A stretch of 64,000 nucleotides of DNA from Hyphomicrobiales bacterium (GCA_016185245.1 JACPNZ010000007.1:1-64000); one strand, 5' to 3'; counted from the first letter of the stretch, positions 55,040 through 64,000 are shown. Notes: generated by a model from the sequence alone, not told the origin. Made by a program: numbers and translations.

Positions 55040-56188
55040 TCATCCGGTTTGCACTTCGGTTGTTTCGCGCTCGGCGGACATCTCGTGGCCTTGCCAGACG
55101 AAGCCGTTTGAGACAAAGCCTGCCACCCAGATTGCCGGAATGAGCAGATCGCGAGCGATCATGCCGACGGTGGACTCGAAAGAGACATGCCACCGCATGC
55201 ATTTTGCCAGGATCAGCTCACTGGCAACCCATAGCAGAAATAGCGAGCCACCGGTCGCAAGAAGGTCAAAGCCGAGACGCCAGGCAACCGCCACGCCGGC
55301 GGCGGTCGGCAATAGGCTGCCGGCAAAAATTTCCGGAAGATAGAGGAGCGGGAACGTTGCGCGCCTGAGCCGCGCCCAGCGCACTTGGCGCCGCCAGAGT
55401 TCGGACAGTTTGCGCCGTCCGAGCGGCTGCGCGAAGGGATGCCGCGTCAGGCGCACCTTGAGGCCGATGGCGCGTATGGCCTTGGTGGCAGCCGCATCCT
55501 CGGCGGGTTCCTGCCCCAGGGCCTCAATGCCGCCGATCGGCTCGAGGATCGACTTGCGGAACAGCAGGTTCTTGCCGTGGGCAAACCCAATGCCGAATTG
55601 ATCCGCGAACAATAGCCAGCGCGCCTGGTAAGTGTTGAGAAAGTCACATTCGACGCAAGCCCAGAAATTGCCGGGCCGGTCACCGATCGGCGGAGAACTC
55701 ACCAGTCCGGTTTCCGCATTCCACACTTCAAACATCCGGCCGAGATAGTCGGGGGTGAGCATCACGTTGGAGTCGATAAACACGGTGAAATCATTGCGCC
55801 CCGCCCACCAGCCCTTGGCGCAATTGTTGAGCTTCGGATTGCGGCCGATGCGGTCGTCTCCAATCAGCAATCGGGCATCCACTTCAGGATGCGCATCGAT
55901 CAGACGGCGCGTGACCTCGACCGCAGGATCGCCGGCATAGGCGGCACAAAAAATGATTTCGACGTTCCTTGCTTCGAGTTCAAACGAGCTTTTCAGCGTG
56001 TCGTGCAGATACGGATCGGCGCCGGAAATTGGTCGTACGATCGTGACTGCAGGCAGGGGGAAGTTGCCCGCCGCGGGTTCCCCGTGGCGCATGCGGAGGG
56101 CCACGGCAAGCACCGACAGAAGGTGAACGGCCGTCGTGCCAACGCAGAAAAGGATGAGCAGAGAGGTAATAGTGGTTGACATATCCAT
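55040..56188 (-). CDS. Glycosyltransferase, ceramide glucosyltransferase/HpnI-like (GT21)
   Basis: A 382-aa membrane-anchored GT-A enzyme. N-terminal hydrophobic anchor (SLLILFCVGTTAVHLLSVLAV), then the donor motif VTIVRPISGADPYL, the metal-binding FIDSNVML, AEDAAATKAIR and RRQVRWARLRR, the (Q/R)xxRW of GT21. Two or three C-terminal membrane segments complete it. It resembles HpnI of hopanoid synthesis and ceramide glucosyltransferases. The sugar and lipid are not known. ATG 56188 or 56182 are both possible. Confidence 0.9.
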   Translation of the reverse strand: MDMSTTITSLLILFCVGTTAVHLLSVLAVALRMRHGEPAAGNFPLPAVTIVRPISGADPYLHDTLKSSFELEARNVEIIFCAAYAGDPAVEVTRRLIDAHPEVDARLLIGDDRIGRNPKLNNCAKGWWAGRNDFTVFIDSNVMLTPDYLGRMFEVWNAETGLVSSPPIGDRPGNFWACVECDFLNTYQARWLLFADQFGIGFAHGKNLLFRKSILEPIGGIEALGQEPAEDAAATKAIRAIGLKVRLTRHPFAQPLGRRKLSELWRRQVRWARLRRATFPLLYLPEIFAGSLLPTAAGVAVAWRLGFDLLATGGSLFLLWVASELILAKCMRWHVSFESTVGMIARDLLIPAIWVAGFVSNGFVWQGHEMSAERETTEVQTG

Positions 56189-56505
56189 TCGTCAAATCTC
56201 TACGCAATCCTGGCTATGTGAATGTTATTGGCGTGACAAGGGCAAGTCGGCGGCAGATCGAAATGCTAAATGGAGCCAGGCCATCGCGGAGAACCAAGGG
56301 ACTAACCGGCCTGACCGGCTTTCAGTACCGGACGGGGTGGCAGGTTATTGCATATTGTCGGGTTGGTCGAGAGGGGTTGGAGCTGAGACGGTTGCGCGTG
56401 AGGGAGACGACCCGTAACCGAGCGTGGAGTGTGGGCTACGGTGTTCGGGCGCATTGCCTGGCGTAGTGGGCGCAGGCTCGCCATCGCCAGGGTGAAACCC
56501 ACCGA
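56189..56505. other. Intergenic region of about 317 bases
   Basis: Lies between the GT21-like start and the acyltransferase stop, both minus-strand. Base composition is lower in GC than around it. A short frame of 96 codons on the plus strand has no codon bias or family likeness. It probably holds the GT21-like promoter. Nothing else recognised. Confidence 0.4.
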
Positions 56506-58455
56506 TCAAGGCGATTTGGTGTATTGCGCCGCGAAGCTACGGTCGAAGAGATGAGCGAGCGCCAGTGCTGTCCGTCGAGTAATGTGGTCGGCGTCGCGAT
56601 ACCGTGAGATGCCAGCCAATTCCACCCGGCAAAGCTTGGCGTCGCAGAACCACGGCGTGGGATCGATGATCGACACACTCCATCGGGCTGCCGCCTGCCG
56701 CAGGACCTTGAGAGCCAGACCCTGGCGGGCGTCGACCGCCGCCCGCGTCGGATTGACATTGGCCACCGTATTGCTGAGGGCCGCGCGGGCAAGCGACACT
56801 GGAACATCATAGCCAGGTTCCGGCACATCCATCACCAACACGGCGCGGACGCCGAGTGCCGCCATGGCGCCGATGGTGGAATCAAGCGCGGACGAAACCT
56901 TTTCCGACCTGTCTCTTGTCGGATAGGGCGCGGCAGGATCATAGAACGGGCCTTCAAGGCCGTTCTGCGCCCCCAGCACCTCGCGTGGCCAGCGGGCAAC
57001 CAGAAAGACCAGCGGAATCCGCTCGCGCTTCAGGAGATCGATCACGGCGTTGTTTTGCGCGCGGCAACCATCCCGCTTCGCCGCGTCGGAACTCAGATAT
57101 TCATAGCCGATAAGTGGCGGGCAGCCGCCGCGGCCGACGAACAATCCGCGCCTGCCGAAACTTGTCCCGGCCGAGTCGAAAGCCGGCGCCATGGCGGCGG
57201 CATGAGAATCTCCCCAGACCAGGAAGCTGACCCTGCCACCCAGCGCACCCATGGAACAGAGCTTGCCCTTCAGGACAGACTCCGTGTCAAGACCTGCTCC
57301 ATTGTTGTCGGTAAAACAGTCCAACCCAGAAAAGGGGCTCGCCTCTTGCTTGACCGCGTAGATCTTCTGGACTTCCGGGGGAAGCCGTCCCGGCAGACCG
57401 CCCATGGCCGGGATGGCAAGACCCAGGGCAACCGAGGCCGCCGCCACCGCTGCGCCACTCCGAAACAAGGTGCGCCGGCGGCCGAGAAGCGCGCGCCGGC
57501 GCACCGGTTGCTCGATGAAGCGCCACGAGAGCGTTGCCGCCACCAGCGAGGCCGCGAGAGCGAGCATAGCTTCGCTGCCGGTCAGAAGATGTCCCAACCT
57601 GTACTGGGCAAAGATGATGATCGGCCAATGCCAGAGATAGAGCGAATATGAAATGAGCCCGACGAAGACCAGCGGCGGCGTCCCGAGCAAGCGGCTCAGC
57701 GGATTGGCGCTGGTTCCGGCCGCAATGACCAGGGCCGTGCCGATGCACGGCAGGAGCGCCACCGCCCCCGGGAAAGGCGTGCTCGCAGAAATTCCGAATA
57801 CCGCTGCGGCAATTAAAGCTAGACCGACCGCAGCGAGGCACGCGCCGAGCGTGGCATGCCGTACCGAAAGCGATGGCACCAGGGCGAGCAGGCTTCCGGT
57901 TCCGAGCTCCCAAAACCGCGCCGGTAGCAGGAAGAATGCGGCTTCCGGCGCCCGCCGCACCCAGACGACGCTCATCAAGAACGAGGCAACCGTCAAAACT
58001 GCAATGATCGCGGTTCTGCGTCCCGGCAGGAAGCGGCCGAGGGCCGCAAGTAGCAGCGGAAAGACGATATAGAACTGTTCCTCGACACCGAGCGACCAGG
58101 TATGAAGCAATGGCTTGAACTGGGCGATCGTGTCGAAGTAGCCGGATTCCAGCCAGAATCCGATGTTGGACGAGAACAGGGCCGCCAGCGCCATGCTGCG
58201 CCCGAACAAGCTGAATTCCGGCGGCATGAATAACGACCACGCGGCAACGGTGCTGGCCCCGAGCATGGCGAAGAGCGCTGGAAAAATGCGGCGGATGCGT
58301 CGTTCATAGAAGGTCAGGACCGAAAACCGTCTCTCCGCCATCTCGCCGGCAATGAGCGAAGTTATCAAATAGCCCGAAATGACGAAGAAAATGTCGACTC
58401 CGGTGAATCCTCCGGGAAAGCCCAAACCGGCATGAAACATCACGACCGGCAGCAC
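56506..58455 (-). CDS. Acyltransferase family (OafA/YrhL type) with C-terminal SGNH domain
   Basis: A membrane O-acyltransferase of at least 649 aa. Residues 1-340 hold about ten helices of Acyl_transf_3 (FTGVDIFFVISGYLI, ERRIRRIFPALF). The C-terminal half is an SGNH hydrolase-like domain (LVWGDSHAAAMAPAF and the final DADHIT). Such proteins acetylate surface polysaccharide. The first legal start is GTG at 58455, but the conserved YRADIDGLRALAV continues upstream in frame to 58491 with no ATG/GTG/TTG before the stop. The 5' end is therefore truncated, frameshifted or uses a rare start. A candidate N terminus beginning ATG at 58600 (MGSANPAKTNATVRL) lies in another frame. Confidence 0.85.
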   Translation of the reverse strand: MLPVVMFHAGLGFPGGFTGVDIFFVISGYLITSLIAGEMAERRFSVLTFYERRIRRIFPALFAMLGASTVAAWSLFMPPEFSLFGRSMALAALFSSNIGFWLESGYFDTIAQFKPLLHTWSLGVEEQFYIVFPLLLAALGRFLPGRRTAIIAVLTVASFLMSVVWVRRAPEAAFFLLPARFWELGTGSLLALVPSLSVRHATLGACLAAVGLALIAAAVFGISASTPFPGAVALLPCIGTALVIAAGTSANPLSRLLGTPPLVFVGLISYSLYLWHWPIIIFAQYRLGHLLTGSEAMLALAASLVAATLSWRFIEQPVRRRALLGRRRTLFRSGAAVAAASVALGLAIPAMGGLPGRLPPEVQKIYAVKQEASPFSGLDCFTDNNGAGLDTESVLKGKLCSMGALGGRVSFLVWGDSHAAAMAPAFDSAGTSFGRRGLFVGRGGCPPLIGYEYLSSDAAKRDGCRAQNNAVIDLLKRERIPLVFLVARWPREVLGAQNGLEGPFYDPAAPYPTRDRSEKVSSALDSTIGAMAALGVRAVLVMDVPEPGYDVPVSLARAALSNTVANVNPTRAAVDARQGLALKVLRQAAARWSVSIIDPTPWFCDAKLCRVELAGISRYRDADHITRRTALALAHLFDRSFAAQYTKSP

Positions 58456-58742
58456 AGCGAGAGCCCGCAGTCCATCGATATCGGCCCGGTAGGCCGGGCC
58501 TCCGTGCGAGGTCGCGGCCGCGGAATCCCCTTGGATTTTGTGCGGTAATGTTTTGCAGCCTAACTGTAGCGTTGGTTTTGGCAGGATTTGCTGATCCCAT
58601 CCGGGCGAAGTTCAGCCGTCTTGGTGAACTTGCAGGACTTAGTTCCAGAGGCTGGATGTTCCCAATCGGCGCGCTACCGCATAGGCTGGGCTTGTCTTCC
58701 ATTTGAGAAGAGCTGTCCAGTTACAGAGTAGTAATGTCCGGG

Positions 58743-59489
58743 CTAGAATTTTCTCGTGATGCCGACGGACTTGTTCGAAAAGACGACGCTGGCCATCCCT
58801 TCCGTTGCCAGCCATTCGTCGACCGCGCGGCGGCATCCCGAGTATGATTTGTAGTCGTCGAAGATCATCAAGCCGCCTGGTGCGAGGTGCGGAAAAATTC
58901 TTGCGATGCAGACACTGACGGACTCATACCAGTCGCAGTCGATATGCGCGAGAGCGACCGGTCCGCTTAGTTCCAACGTGTCCTGGAAGAGGCCACGGAC
59001 CGTCTTCAGGCCATGGCTGACCGCGGTTATTCCGTAGGCGGCAAGATTGGAACGAACGGTCTCCTCCAACTGATCGACATAGCCATAATATTGATATTGG
59101 TCGCCACCCAACCCTTCGGCTTTGCCCGATGAGATGACAGAGAAGCGGCTATGCGCATCGGCGCCATCCTGCTCGCCCGGTGGCGGAATGAGGCCAAAGA
59201 CGTCGAACAGAAGCAGGCCGGACGAAGCCGGCTTTAGACGCCCAAGAAGGATTGCAGATCCGCCCAGCGCGACGCCGGCTTCGACGAAGTCTCCCGCTAT
59301 GCCGCGTTCGCCGATGTCGATCGCGGCCCAGGCAAGATTCTTCAGCTTCGTTGCACCTACGTAGGTCAGGTGTTTTTCGCGCAACTCGGAAATGAGGGCT
59401 TCGATGGGCTTGCGTTTCTCGGCTGGAATAGCGTCGAATTGCGGTGTTTTGGACCTTCCAAGTATCCTGCGCAACCAGTCATTCAGCAT
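58743..59489 (-). CDS. TylF/MycF family SAM-dependent O-methyltransferase-like protein
   Basis: A 248-aa protein with the TylF-family pattern: GDFVEAGVALGGSAILLGR, LLFDVFGLIPPPG, then HIDCDWYESVSVC and GGLMIFDDYKSYSGCRRAV, which supply SAM and divalent-metal residues. TylF-type enzymes methylate a sugar hydroxyl. It overlaps the upstream gene as TGATG (59487-59491), so it is translated after it. The likely job is sugar methylation on a surface polysaccharide. Confidence 0.85.
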   Translation of the reverse strand: MLNDWLRRILGRSKTPQFDAIPAEKRKPIEALISELREKHLTYVGATKLKNLAWAAIDIGERGIAGDFVEAGVALGGSAILLGRLKPASSGLLLFDVFGLIPPPGEQDGADAHSRFSVISSGKAEGLGGDQYQYYGYVDQLEETVRSNLAAYGITAVSHGLKTVRGLFQDTLELSGPVALAHIDCDWYESVSVCIARIFPHLAPGGLMIFDDYKSYSGCRRAVDEWLATEGMASVVFSNKSVGITRKF

Positions 59490-60550
59490 CACCACTTACC
59501 TATCGATTCAACAAATTTCAGCATAACCGGAAAAGTCCGCAAGGCCGCCTGTCGGATCCGTTCGAAGTCAAAATCCATGACGTCTTCAAACTTGGTCGGA
59601 TCGCACAGCGGAAATTCGAAATGTTCGGATATTCCGGTTGACCGCTCGTCGACCTTGGTGAGGAAGCTGCGCTTGTTCTGCGACAGCATATTGAGATGGG
59701 CGTGCAGGCGGCTCCCAAAGTGCAGATCCGCCGCTTTGTAATACGCAAGGCCCTCGTCGATGCCCGCCGGCTTGAGAACCCTGAAGCCGCGGTGGGTGGC
59801 GTAGGCTTGCAGCGCATCCGCGGTTTTCCGGAAGGTTCCAAGCACGTTTTCCGCAAACCAGGTTTTCCGCTTCAAAGCATAGTCCTGGTGCACTACGAGC
59901 CACTTTTGGGCATGCGGGAATTTCCGCGCGACGAAGTCGATGGTTTGGCTCTCGCGATCCCAGAAGGCGCCCCGCTCGGTGGTCGTCACCGCGACGATGT
60001 CTTTGCCGATCTGAAAACGCGAAGACTCGAGCAGCGGCTTGTCGTAGAGCACAGGACAGCCGGTCATCAGAAACTGAGACGTCAACCCGGGAATCGACCG
60101 ACGCAGATATGCAACCGTTCTCGGGCACCGCCAGGACGAGTAGCGGATCCTCTCGTGAATGATCGCGATCGTCTCCCGTGCCGCCGGACTCATTTCGCTG
60201 TTGCGAGCGGGCTCACCATGAATGCCAATGCCCATTGGCACGAAGATATAGGGCCGCGCGCGAATTTCATCGGGTTGCAGTGCGGGCCATGGCGCAAAAT
60301 TGTCATCCAACTGGTTTGCGCCAGCCAGAATGATCCCGCCGCTTTGCAGTAAGGCCTGCTTTTGGACTTCCGACGGCTGGTATCGCGACGAGAAACGTCT
60401 TTCCGGCGGAAACGGGCCGATCCGCCTTTCGATCGCCCGCAGGATAAATTCGTCACCCAGGTTGGGCACTTTCTTTCCTCCGGGCGGGAACAGATAGGGT
60501 GTCAGCACGCTGAGGGCGCGGGACGTCACCTGAGGCTGGGGATCTTGCAT
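59489..60550 (-). CDS. Polysaccharide pyruvyl transferase family protein
   Basis: A 353-aa CsaB/WcaK-type protein. NLGDEFILRAIERRI near the N terminus (NxGD) and KAADLHFGSRLHAHLNMLSQ near the C terminus (GSRLHA) are the two signature sites of the family. These enzymes transfer pyruvate to sugar residues as a ketal. It sits between a TylF-like methyltransferase and a hypothetical glycosyltransferase with overlaps on both sides (TGATG at 60548-60552). Confidence 0.88.
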   Translation of the reverse strand: MQDPQPQVTSRALSVLTPYLFPPGGKKVPNLGDEFILRAIERRIGPFPPERRFSSRYQPSEVQKQALLQSGGIILAGANQLDDNFAPWPALQPDEIRARPYIFVPMGIGIHGEPARNSEMSPAARETIAIIHERIRYSSWRCPRTVAYLRRSIPGLTSQFLMTGCPVLYDKPLLESSRFQIGKDIVAVTTTERGAFWDRESQTIDFVARKFPHAQKWLVVHQDYALKRKTWFAENVLGTFRKTADALQAYATHRGFRVLKPAGIDEGLAYYKAADLHFGSRLHAHLNMLSQNKRSFLTKVDERSTGISEHFEFPLCDPTKFEDVMDFDFERIRQAALRTFPVMLKFVESIGKW

Positions 60551-61434
60551 CAGGAATCCTTATCTCTTCCTTCATATGTCCGGGCAAGATTTGCAAATGC
60601 CTCTTCATCCTTGAGTTTGCCTTTCGGAAAGAGAATGAGTCCATCCTTGGCAAGCTCGAAACTGACATCGCGCGACGTGAGCGCACTGAAGCTGTTCCGC
60701 CTTTCGTCCTCGCTCATCGCCCGCACGGCCCGGTAGAGCGCAAATTGGTCGAAGGCAAACCAGTAGAAACCGGCCCGCAGGAACCGCTCGATATAGTCGC
60801 ACGCGGTGGCTAGGAATTGTTGTCCGACAGGATTTGCCGAGGCGAAGACCACTCCGCCCAGTGTACGCTTGCAAAGGTTCTTCTCATTGGGTCGCAGCAG
60901 CAGGGCGCATTCGATACCACCCCCGAACCGGTCCTTGATGTTGCCGTTAAAGAGAATGTCGATGTCAGTAATCAGCAAAGTGGCACCGCTCAGCCGTTGA
61001 ATCGTGCGTGCAGCCAGAAACCGCGAACTGCATATGTACAGGCTCTTCCATGTTTGTTTGGAGGATGCCCTGGCCCGGCGCTCGAAGTCCCTGCTCGCAA
61101 AGTATTCATGGCTCAACGTCAATTGCAGACTGGAGTATTTTTCTTGAATGCTCTTAATCAGATTGAAGTCACCGTTTTGGGGATTGTACAAGTGAATGTG
61201 CAGGCGCGGGCCGGGAATATGGACAACCATTGATCCGGCAAATGGCAGCAAGAACCGTCCGAGGTATTCGCTGTCCGCCGCGGTAAACACGATGATGTCA
61301 TCGCGGGCAATTCCTGTGGCTGGCGGTAACCGGTCGATTTCCATACGGTGATGGTACCTTGCGGAGCATAATGCAAGACGCAGCACCCGCAAATACTGCA
61401 GCAGCAACAAATCGATTCTTTTTGAGAGTTTCAT
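60550..61434 (-). CDS. Hypothetical glycosyltransferase-like protein
   Basis: A protein of about 294 aa. LLITDIDILFNGN contains a DxD-type motif (TDIDI) with the usual GT-A surroundings, and FYWFAFDQFALYRAV has the shape of the GT-A C-terminal region. I do not recognise the exact family. I chose the ATG at 61434. GTG at 61488 and ATG at 61479 are in-frame alternatives with weak ribosome sites. It overlaps the pyruvyltransferase start as TGATG. Part of a minus-strand operon of three genes. Confidence 0.7.
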   Translation of the reverse strand: MKLSKRIDLLLLQYLRVLRLALCSARYHHRMEIDRLPPATGIARDDIIVFTAADSEYLGRFLLPFAGSMVVHIPGPRLHIHLYNPQNGDFNLIKSIQEKYSSLQLTLSHEYFASRDFERRARASSKQTWKSLYICSSRFLAARTIQRLSGATLLITDIDILFNGNIKDRFGGGIECALLLRPNEKNLCKRTLGGVVFASANPVGQQFLATACDYIERFLRAGFYWFAFDQFALYRAVRAMSEDERRNSFSALTSRDVSFELAKDGLILFPKGKLKDEEAFANLARTYEGRDKDS

Positions 61435-61539
61435 GCCGAATGGCCAAGGAATTCCGCTAAATTGGTGCACAAAAACCATAGCCAACACGATCTGGCAAGT
61501 CTAGATGAGGCTCCATGGAATTGTCCTCCGGGAGCCGTC

Positions 61540-62115
61540 ATGATCAAACTTCAATCGCTTTTTCGTCGCAGGCGCCCATTCAATCTGTCCGATCAGCGAG
61601 CAGAGCCGTGGTTACGCCGGGCGGAAGATGCAGTGTCGCTTGTCGATTTGATCCCGGACCTTGCGCAACCGTTCCGTGCCGTCGACCTGGGCGCGGGCGA
61701 CAAGAAGCTTTCGAGAATTTTGACCGGGAAATACAAGATCGAGTATACTGGATATGATAAGTTTCCTCAGTCCGACGACATAGTGGTCTGGAATGCCGAC
61801 TTAGGGCTCCCGCCCGATCTGGGGGATGTTACCTTCGCCTTAGGGCTTATCGAATACCTTGCGGCTCCGCGCAGCCTGTTCCAGGAAGCAGTATCGACCG
61901 GGCGCTATTTAATCTTTTCCTATGTCACAAGCGATTCAGGTCTGTACTCTGCGAATCGCCTAGAACAGCTAGGTTGGAAGACGCATCATTCGATTTCGGA
62001 AATCGAGAATATGGTGACGTCCGCAGGCCTCAAGATCATCAAGCGTCGCGATAACGCCGATGACAACTATTCCTTGTGGCTCGTATCTTCCGTGAGTTCG
62101 CTTTCGCATAGCTGA
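61540..62115 (+). CDS. SAM-dependent methyltransferase (class I)
   Basis: A 191-aa protein with a SAM-binding motif VDLGAGDKKLSR, then IEYTGYDKFPQSDDIVVWNADLG and FALGLIEYLAAPRSLFQEA. The N terminus is Arg-rich and it lacks an obvious catalytic specificity motif. GGGAG precedes the ATG at 61540. It is divergent from the hypothetical glycosyltransferase gene, in a stretch of lower GC than the rest of the window. Target unknown. Confidence 0.8.
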   Translation: MIKLQSLFRRRRPFNLSDQRAEPWLRRAEDAVSLVDLIPDLAQPFRAVDLGAGDKKLSRILTGKYKIEYTGYDKFPQSDDIVVWNADLGLPPDLGDVTFALGLIEYLAAPRSLFQEAVSTGRYLIFSYVTSDSGLYSANRLEQLGWKTHHSISEIENMVTSAGLKIIKRRDNADDNYSLWLVSSVSSLSHS

Positions 62116-62189
62116 TGACGCGGCGACGCTTACTTGCCTAAATTTTTGACGGAGGTCGGGTCAGGTCCCGGCCCCCGCAATCGGCAGGT

Positions 62190-63110
62190 TCACGCCGCAA
62201 ATAACGGCTTTTCGGCAAGGCTCGGGGTCTTGCGCAGGACCTCGATGGCGTCGTGCCGGACGTGATTGTGCTTCATCTCGTCGCGGATCATGGCCTCGCT
62301 GACGATGCCCTTCTCGATGCACTCCTTGAGCAGGGCGAAGAACAGCCGTTCCTGATTGGGATCGGGGTGGCGGTCGTAGGTGCCGAGCAGCCCGTACTCG
62401 CCGAACAAGGCGCGGCGGACCCGGTGATAGATATTGCGCGGCATCAGCGAGCCTGCCTTCTCCGCCGGCCGGAAGTCGACGGGCAGTCCGCTCTTCCACG
62501 GCTGCGTCTGGCGCTTGGTGTTGTGGATCATGCGGGTTTCGCGGGTCAGCTTGTCGAAATCGTTCCAGTAGGTTTCGAGCGGGCCGATCGAATCCTCCGG
62601 CTCAAGCTGCAGCGTGATCCACTTCATATAGTCGCGCTCGAAGCGGAACATCTCCGTGAAGTTCTCCTTCACCCGCCAGTGTTCGAGCTTCGGATTGTCG
62701 AGAACCATGACGCTCGAGGCATAGACGCGGCGCTTGGAACCGGTGCGATGGCGGGCAAGGATGGCCTTGCCTTGCAGGTCGCGGGTCAACAGCGGAATCA
62801 CGTCGGAAACGCAGAACACATCGGGGTCGACCACCAACGAACGACCCTGGTAACCCATCAGTTCCGGCGGCATGAAGCGGAGAACGGTGAAGGACTGCAG
62901 GTCGTCGTTCATCCATTTTCGTTTCAACCCGTCGCGCAGATAGCTGCGACCTTCATGCTCGAGCAGCCATGGATAGTCCTTCGTTTCGATGAGCTTCACA
63001 TCGAAAGCATTGCGATCCGAAGCGAAGCGCTCGAAGGAATATTGCGAAACGATCGCGCCAAGGATCTGCTTATTGTTGGTGTGGATGAAAACGCAGGGTT
63101 TCGTGGCCAT
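62190..63110 (-). CDS. Hypothetical glycosyltransferase-like protein (DPD motif)
   Basis: A 306-aa protein: CVFIHTNNKQILGAIVSQYS at the start, then LVVDPDVFCVSDVIPLL with a DxD-like DPD, and later RVYASSVMVLDN. The layout matches GT-A-type transferases of unclear family, as seen near sulfotransferases in rhizobia. The ATG at 63110 (MATKPC) follows the short upstream TTG. It lies on the same strand as the sulfotransferase gene, 101 bases downstream of it. Confidence 0.7.
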   Translation of the reverse strand: MATKPCVFIHTNNKQILGAIVSQYSFERFASDRNAFDVKLIETKDYPWLLEHEGRSYLRDGLKRKWMNDDLQSFTVLRFMPPELMGYQGRSLVVDPDVFCVSDVIPLLTRDLQGKAILARHRTGSKRRVYASSVMVLDNPKLEHWRVKENFTEMFRFERDYMKWITLQLEPEDSIGPLETYWNDFDKLTRETRMIHNTKRQTQPWKSGLPVDFRPAEKAGSLMPRNIYHRVRRALFGEYGLLGTYDRHPDPNQERLFFALLKECIEKGIVSEAMIRDEMKHNHVRHDAIEVLRKTPSLAEKPLFAA

Positions 63111-63211
63111 TGGCAATCTTCGCTGCTAGTGAGGAAACCTATTGGTAAAAAGCTAGCAGCATGTCGTCCGCGAGGCAATACGGCCATGCGTCACATGGCA
63201 CCGGCCCGGCG

Positions 63212-64000
63212 CTAGTTATAACCGAATATCGGCGAAAGGCCCTCGCGGACCATCCGATCGACTTCTATGGCTTCTTCGTCGGTCATATAGTCACGCCAGC
63301 CGCCGACCTTGCCGCGCCTGACCTTGAAGCTGGCAGGATCGTTGGCATCGCCCGGCCGCAGCCGCGCATCGGCCGTCCACCGGCCGGCATTTTCCCGCTC
63401 CATCCGGCGCATGTTGTCGAGCGAGGCATAGGCGACGCAATCGTCGAGTTCGGCGGCGGTCGGCGACTGCCCGAAAAATTCCAGCACACGTCGTAACTGG
63501 TCGCGCGTCGCGGCGCGCAGATCTTCGTATTTGACGACCAGGAGAGTTGGAAAACGCTCGATGTCGCGGGCCCAGGCATTCAGGAAGTCGAGAGTCTTCG
63601 GTATGCCCGCCGCGTCGCCGGCGACAAAGTCATAGACACCGTTGTCCTCGGCCGGATAGGCGTTGATGAGCTTCTTGCGGTCGAGCATGCGATGTTTCCA
63701 TTGGAAGTATTGCGAAACCGCGGTGTCGCGCGGATCGCGGATCAGCAATACGATGCGCGATCGACCATAGATGTCGAATTTCCGGTCGCTGCCCAGATAG
63801 TCCTTGATGTAATTGTCATGGGTGAAGAAGATCACCGGAATGAGCCGATTGTGTCGGTGGAAATCGTCGAAATCCATGATGCGACCTTCCAGCAGGCCGT
63901 ATTTCTGGGCAAAATAGCGTGAGAGCAGGACGGTGAGCCAGGTGCGGCCGCTCTTGCCAAAGGATACCACCACGCCGTCGGCGCGGGCGAGCTTCTTGCT
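63212..64000 (-). CDS. Sulfotransferase domain protein (partial, runs off the window)
   Basis: At least 263 aa. The reading frame is open to the last base of the window, so the 5' end is missing. VSFGKSGRTWLTVLLSRYF is the PAPS 5'-phosphosulfate loop, and RIVLLIRDPRDTAVSQYFQ the 3'-phosphate site. The C-terminal KVRRGKVGGWRDYMT matches the RKGxxGDW region of the family. It transfers sulfate to a sugar or lipid. Grouped with transferases for surface polysaccharide, this suggests a sulfated polymer. Confidence 0.9.
   Translation of the reverse strand, partial: SKKLARADGVVVSFGKSGRTWLTVLLSRYFAQKYGLLEGRIMDFDDFHRHNRLIPVIFFTHDNYIKDYLGSDRKFDIYGRSRIVLLIRDPRDTAVSQYFQWKHRMLDRKKLINAYPAEDNGVYDFVAGDAAGIPKTLDFLNAWARDIERFPTLLVVKYEDLRAATRDQLRRVLEFFGQSPTAAELDDCVAYASLDNMRRMERENAGRWTADARLRPGDANDPASFKVRRGKVGGWRDYMTDEEAIEVDRMVREGLSPIFGYN

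Noticed and set aside
56176-56466. A 96-codon plus-strand frame in the gap at 56.2-56.5 kb
   Set aside because: No ribosome site, no codon bias, no family likeness.

Overview
The window reads as chromosomal DNA of an alphaproteobacterium, most likely of the order Hyphomicrobiales (Rhizobiales). The reasons are the rRNA spacer order (16S, tRNA-Ile-GAT, tRNA-Ala-TGC, 23S, 5S), GC-rich coding sequence with strong Shine-Dalgarno starts and many ATGA overlaps, a rhizobial type of palindromic repeat, and gene families typical of that order (BKACE, MttB-like, DUF1194, GrdB-like, xylose and polyamine ABC importers). The genus cannot be named from the sequence alone.

Bases 1-4490 are an rrn operon. 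The 23S gene is interrupted at E. coli position 1931 by a 723-nt group I intron that carries a LAGLIDADG homing endonuclease gene. The intron core (P, Q, R, S, guide sequence, terminal G) can be read directly. The flanking 23S is also abnormal: against E. coli numbering it lacks about 816-918 (H36 to most of H38) and 2531-2590 (the A-loop and neighbouring peptidyl-transferase nucleotides). This copy is therefore either a dead rRNA gene or an assembly error. The intron and the two deletions are the most unusual features of the window.

Bases 4500-18200 hold an ABC-2 exporter with a secreted TSP3-repeat protein, an NTF2-like protein, a CoA-transferase facing a tautomerase/SMP-30/BKACE operon, a CBS-containing M50 protease, an MFS transporter, proline iminopeptidase, MscL, an aminotransferase and MarC. 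Bases 18200-28400 hold a TetR regulator with a clear palindromic operator, a three-gene glycerol-type operon (FGGY kinase and two flavoproteins), an APC permease, a LysR regulator, and an MttB-like methyltransferase overlapping a GrdB-like protein.

Bases 28400-36300 combine a xylose-type ABC importer, a divergent ROK regulator, and two exported proteins (a diheme peroxidase-family protein and an FG-GAP/UnbV protein) joined to the ROK gene by ATGA overlaps. Bases 36300-44650 hold a spermidine/putrescine-type importer without its ATPase, a GT1 glycosyltransferase, a DUF1194 protein and a cupin. Divergent from these are an ornithine-decarboxylase-family gene with a structured leader, a PfkB kinase and a hemerythrin.

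Bases 44650-52600 hold an M24 peptidase, an SDR, a PLP lyase and the core fatty-acid cluster fabD-fabG-acpP-fabF-mltG, with striking palindromes between fabG and acpP. From 52600 to the end come a GGDEF-EAL protein and a lower-GC surface-polysaccharide region: GT21-like transferase, acyltransferase-SGNH, TylF-like methyltransferase, pyruvyltransferase, further transferase-like proteins, and a sulfotransferase cut by the window edge.
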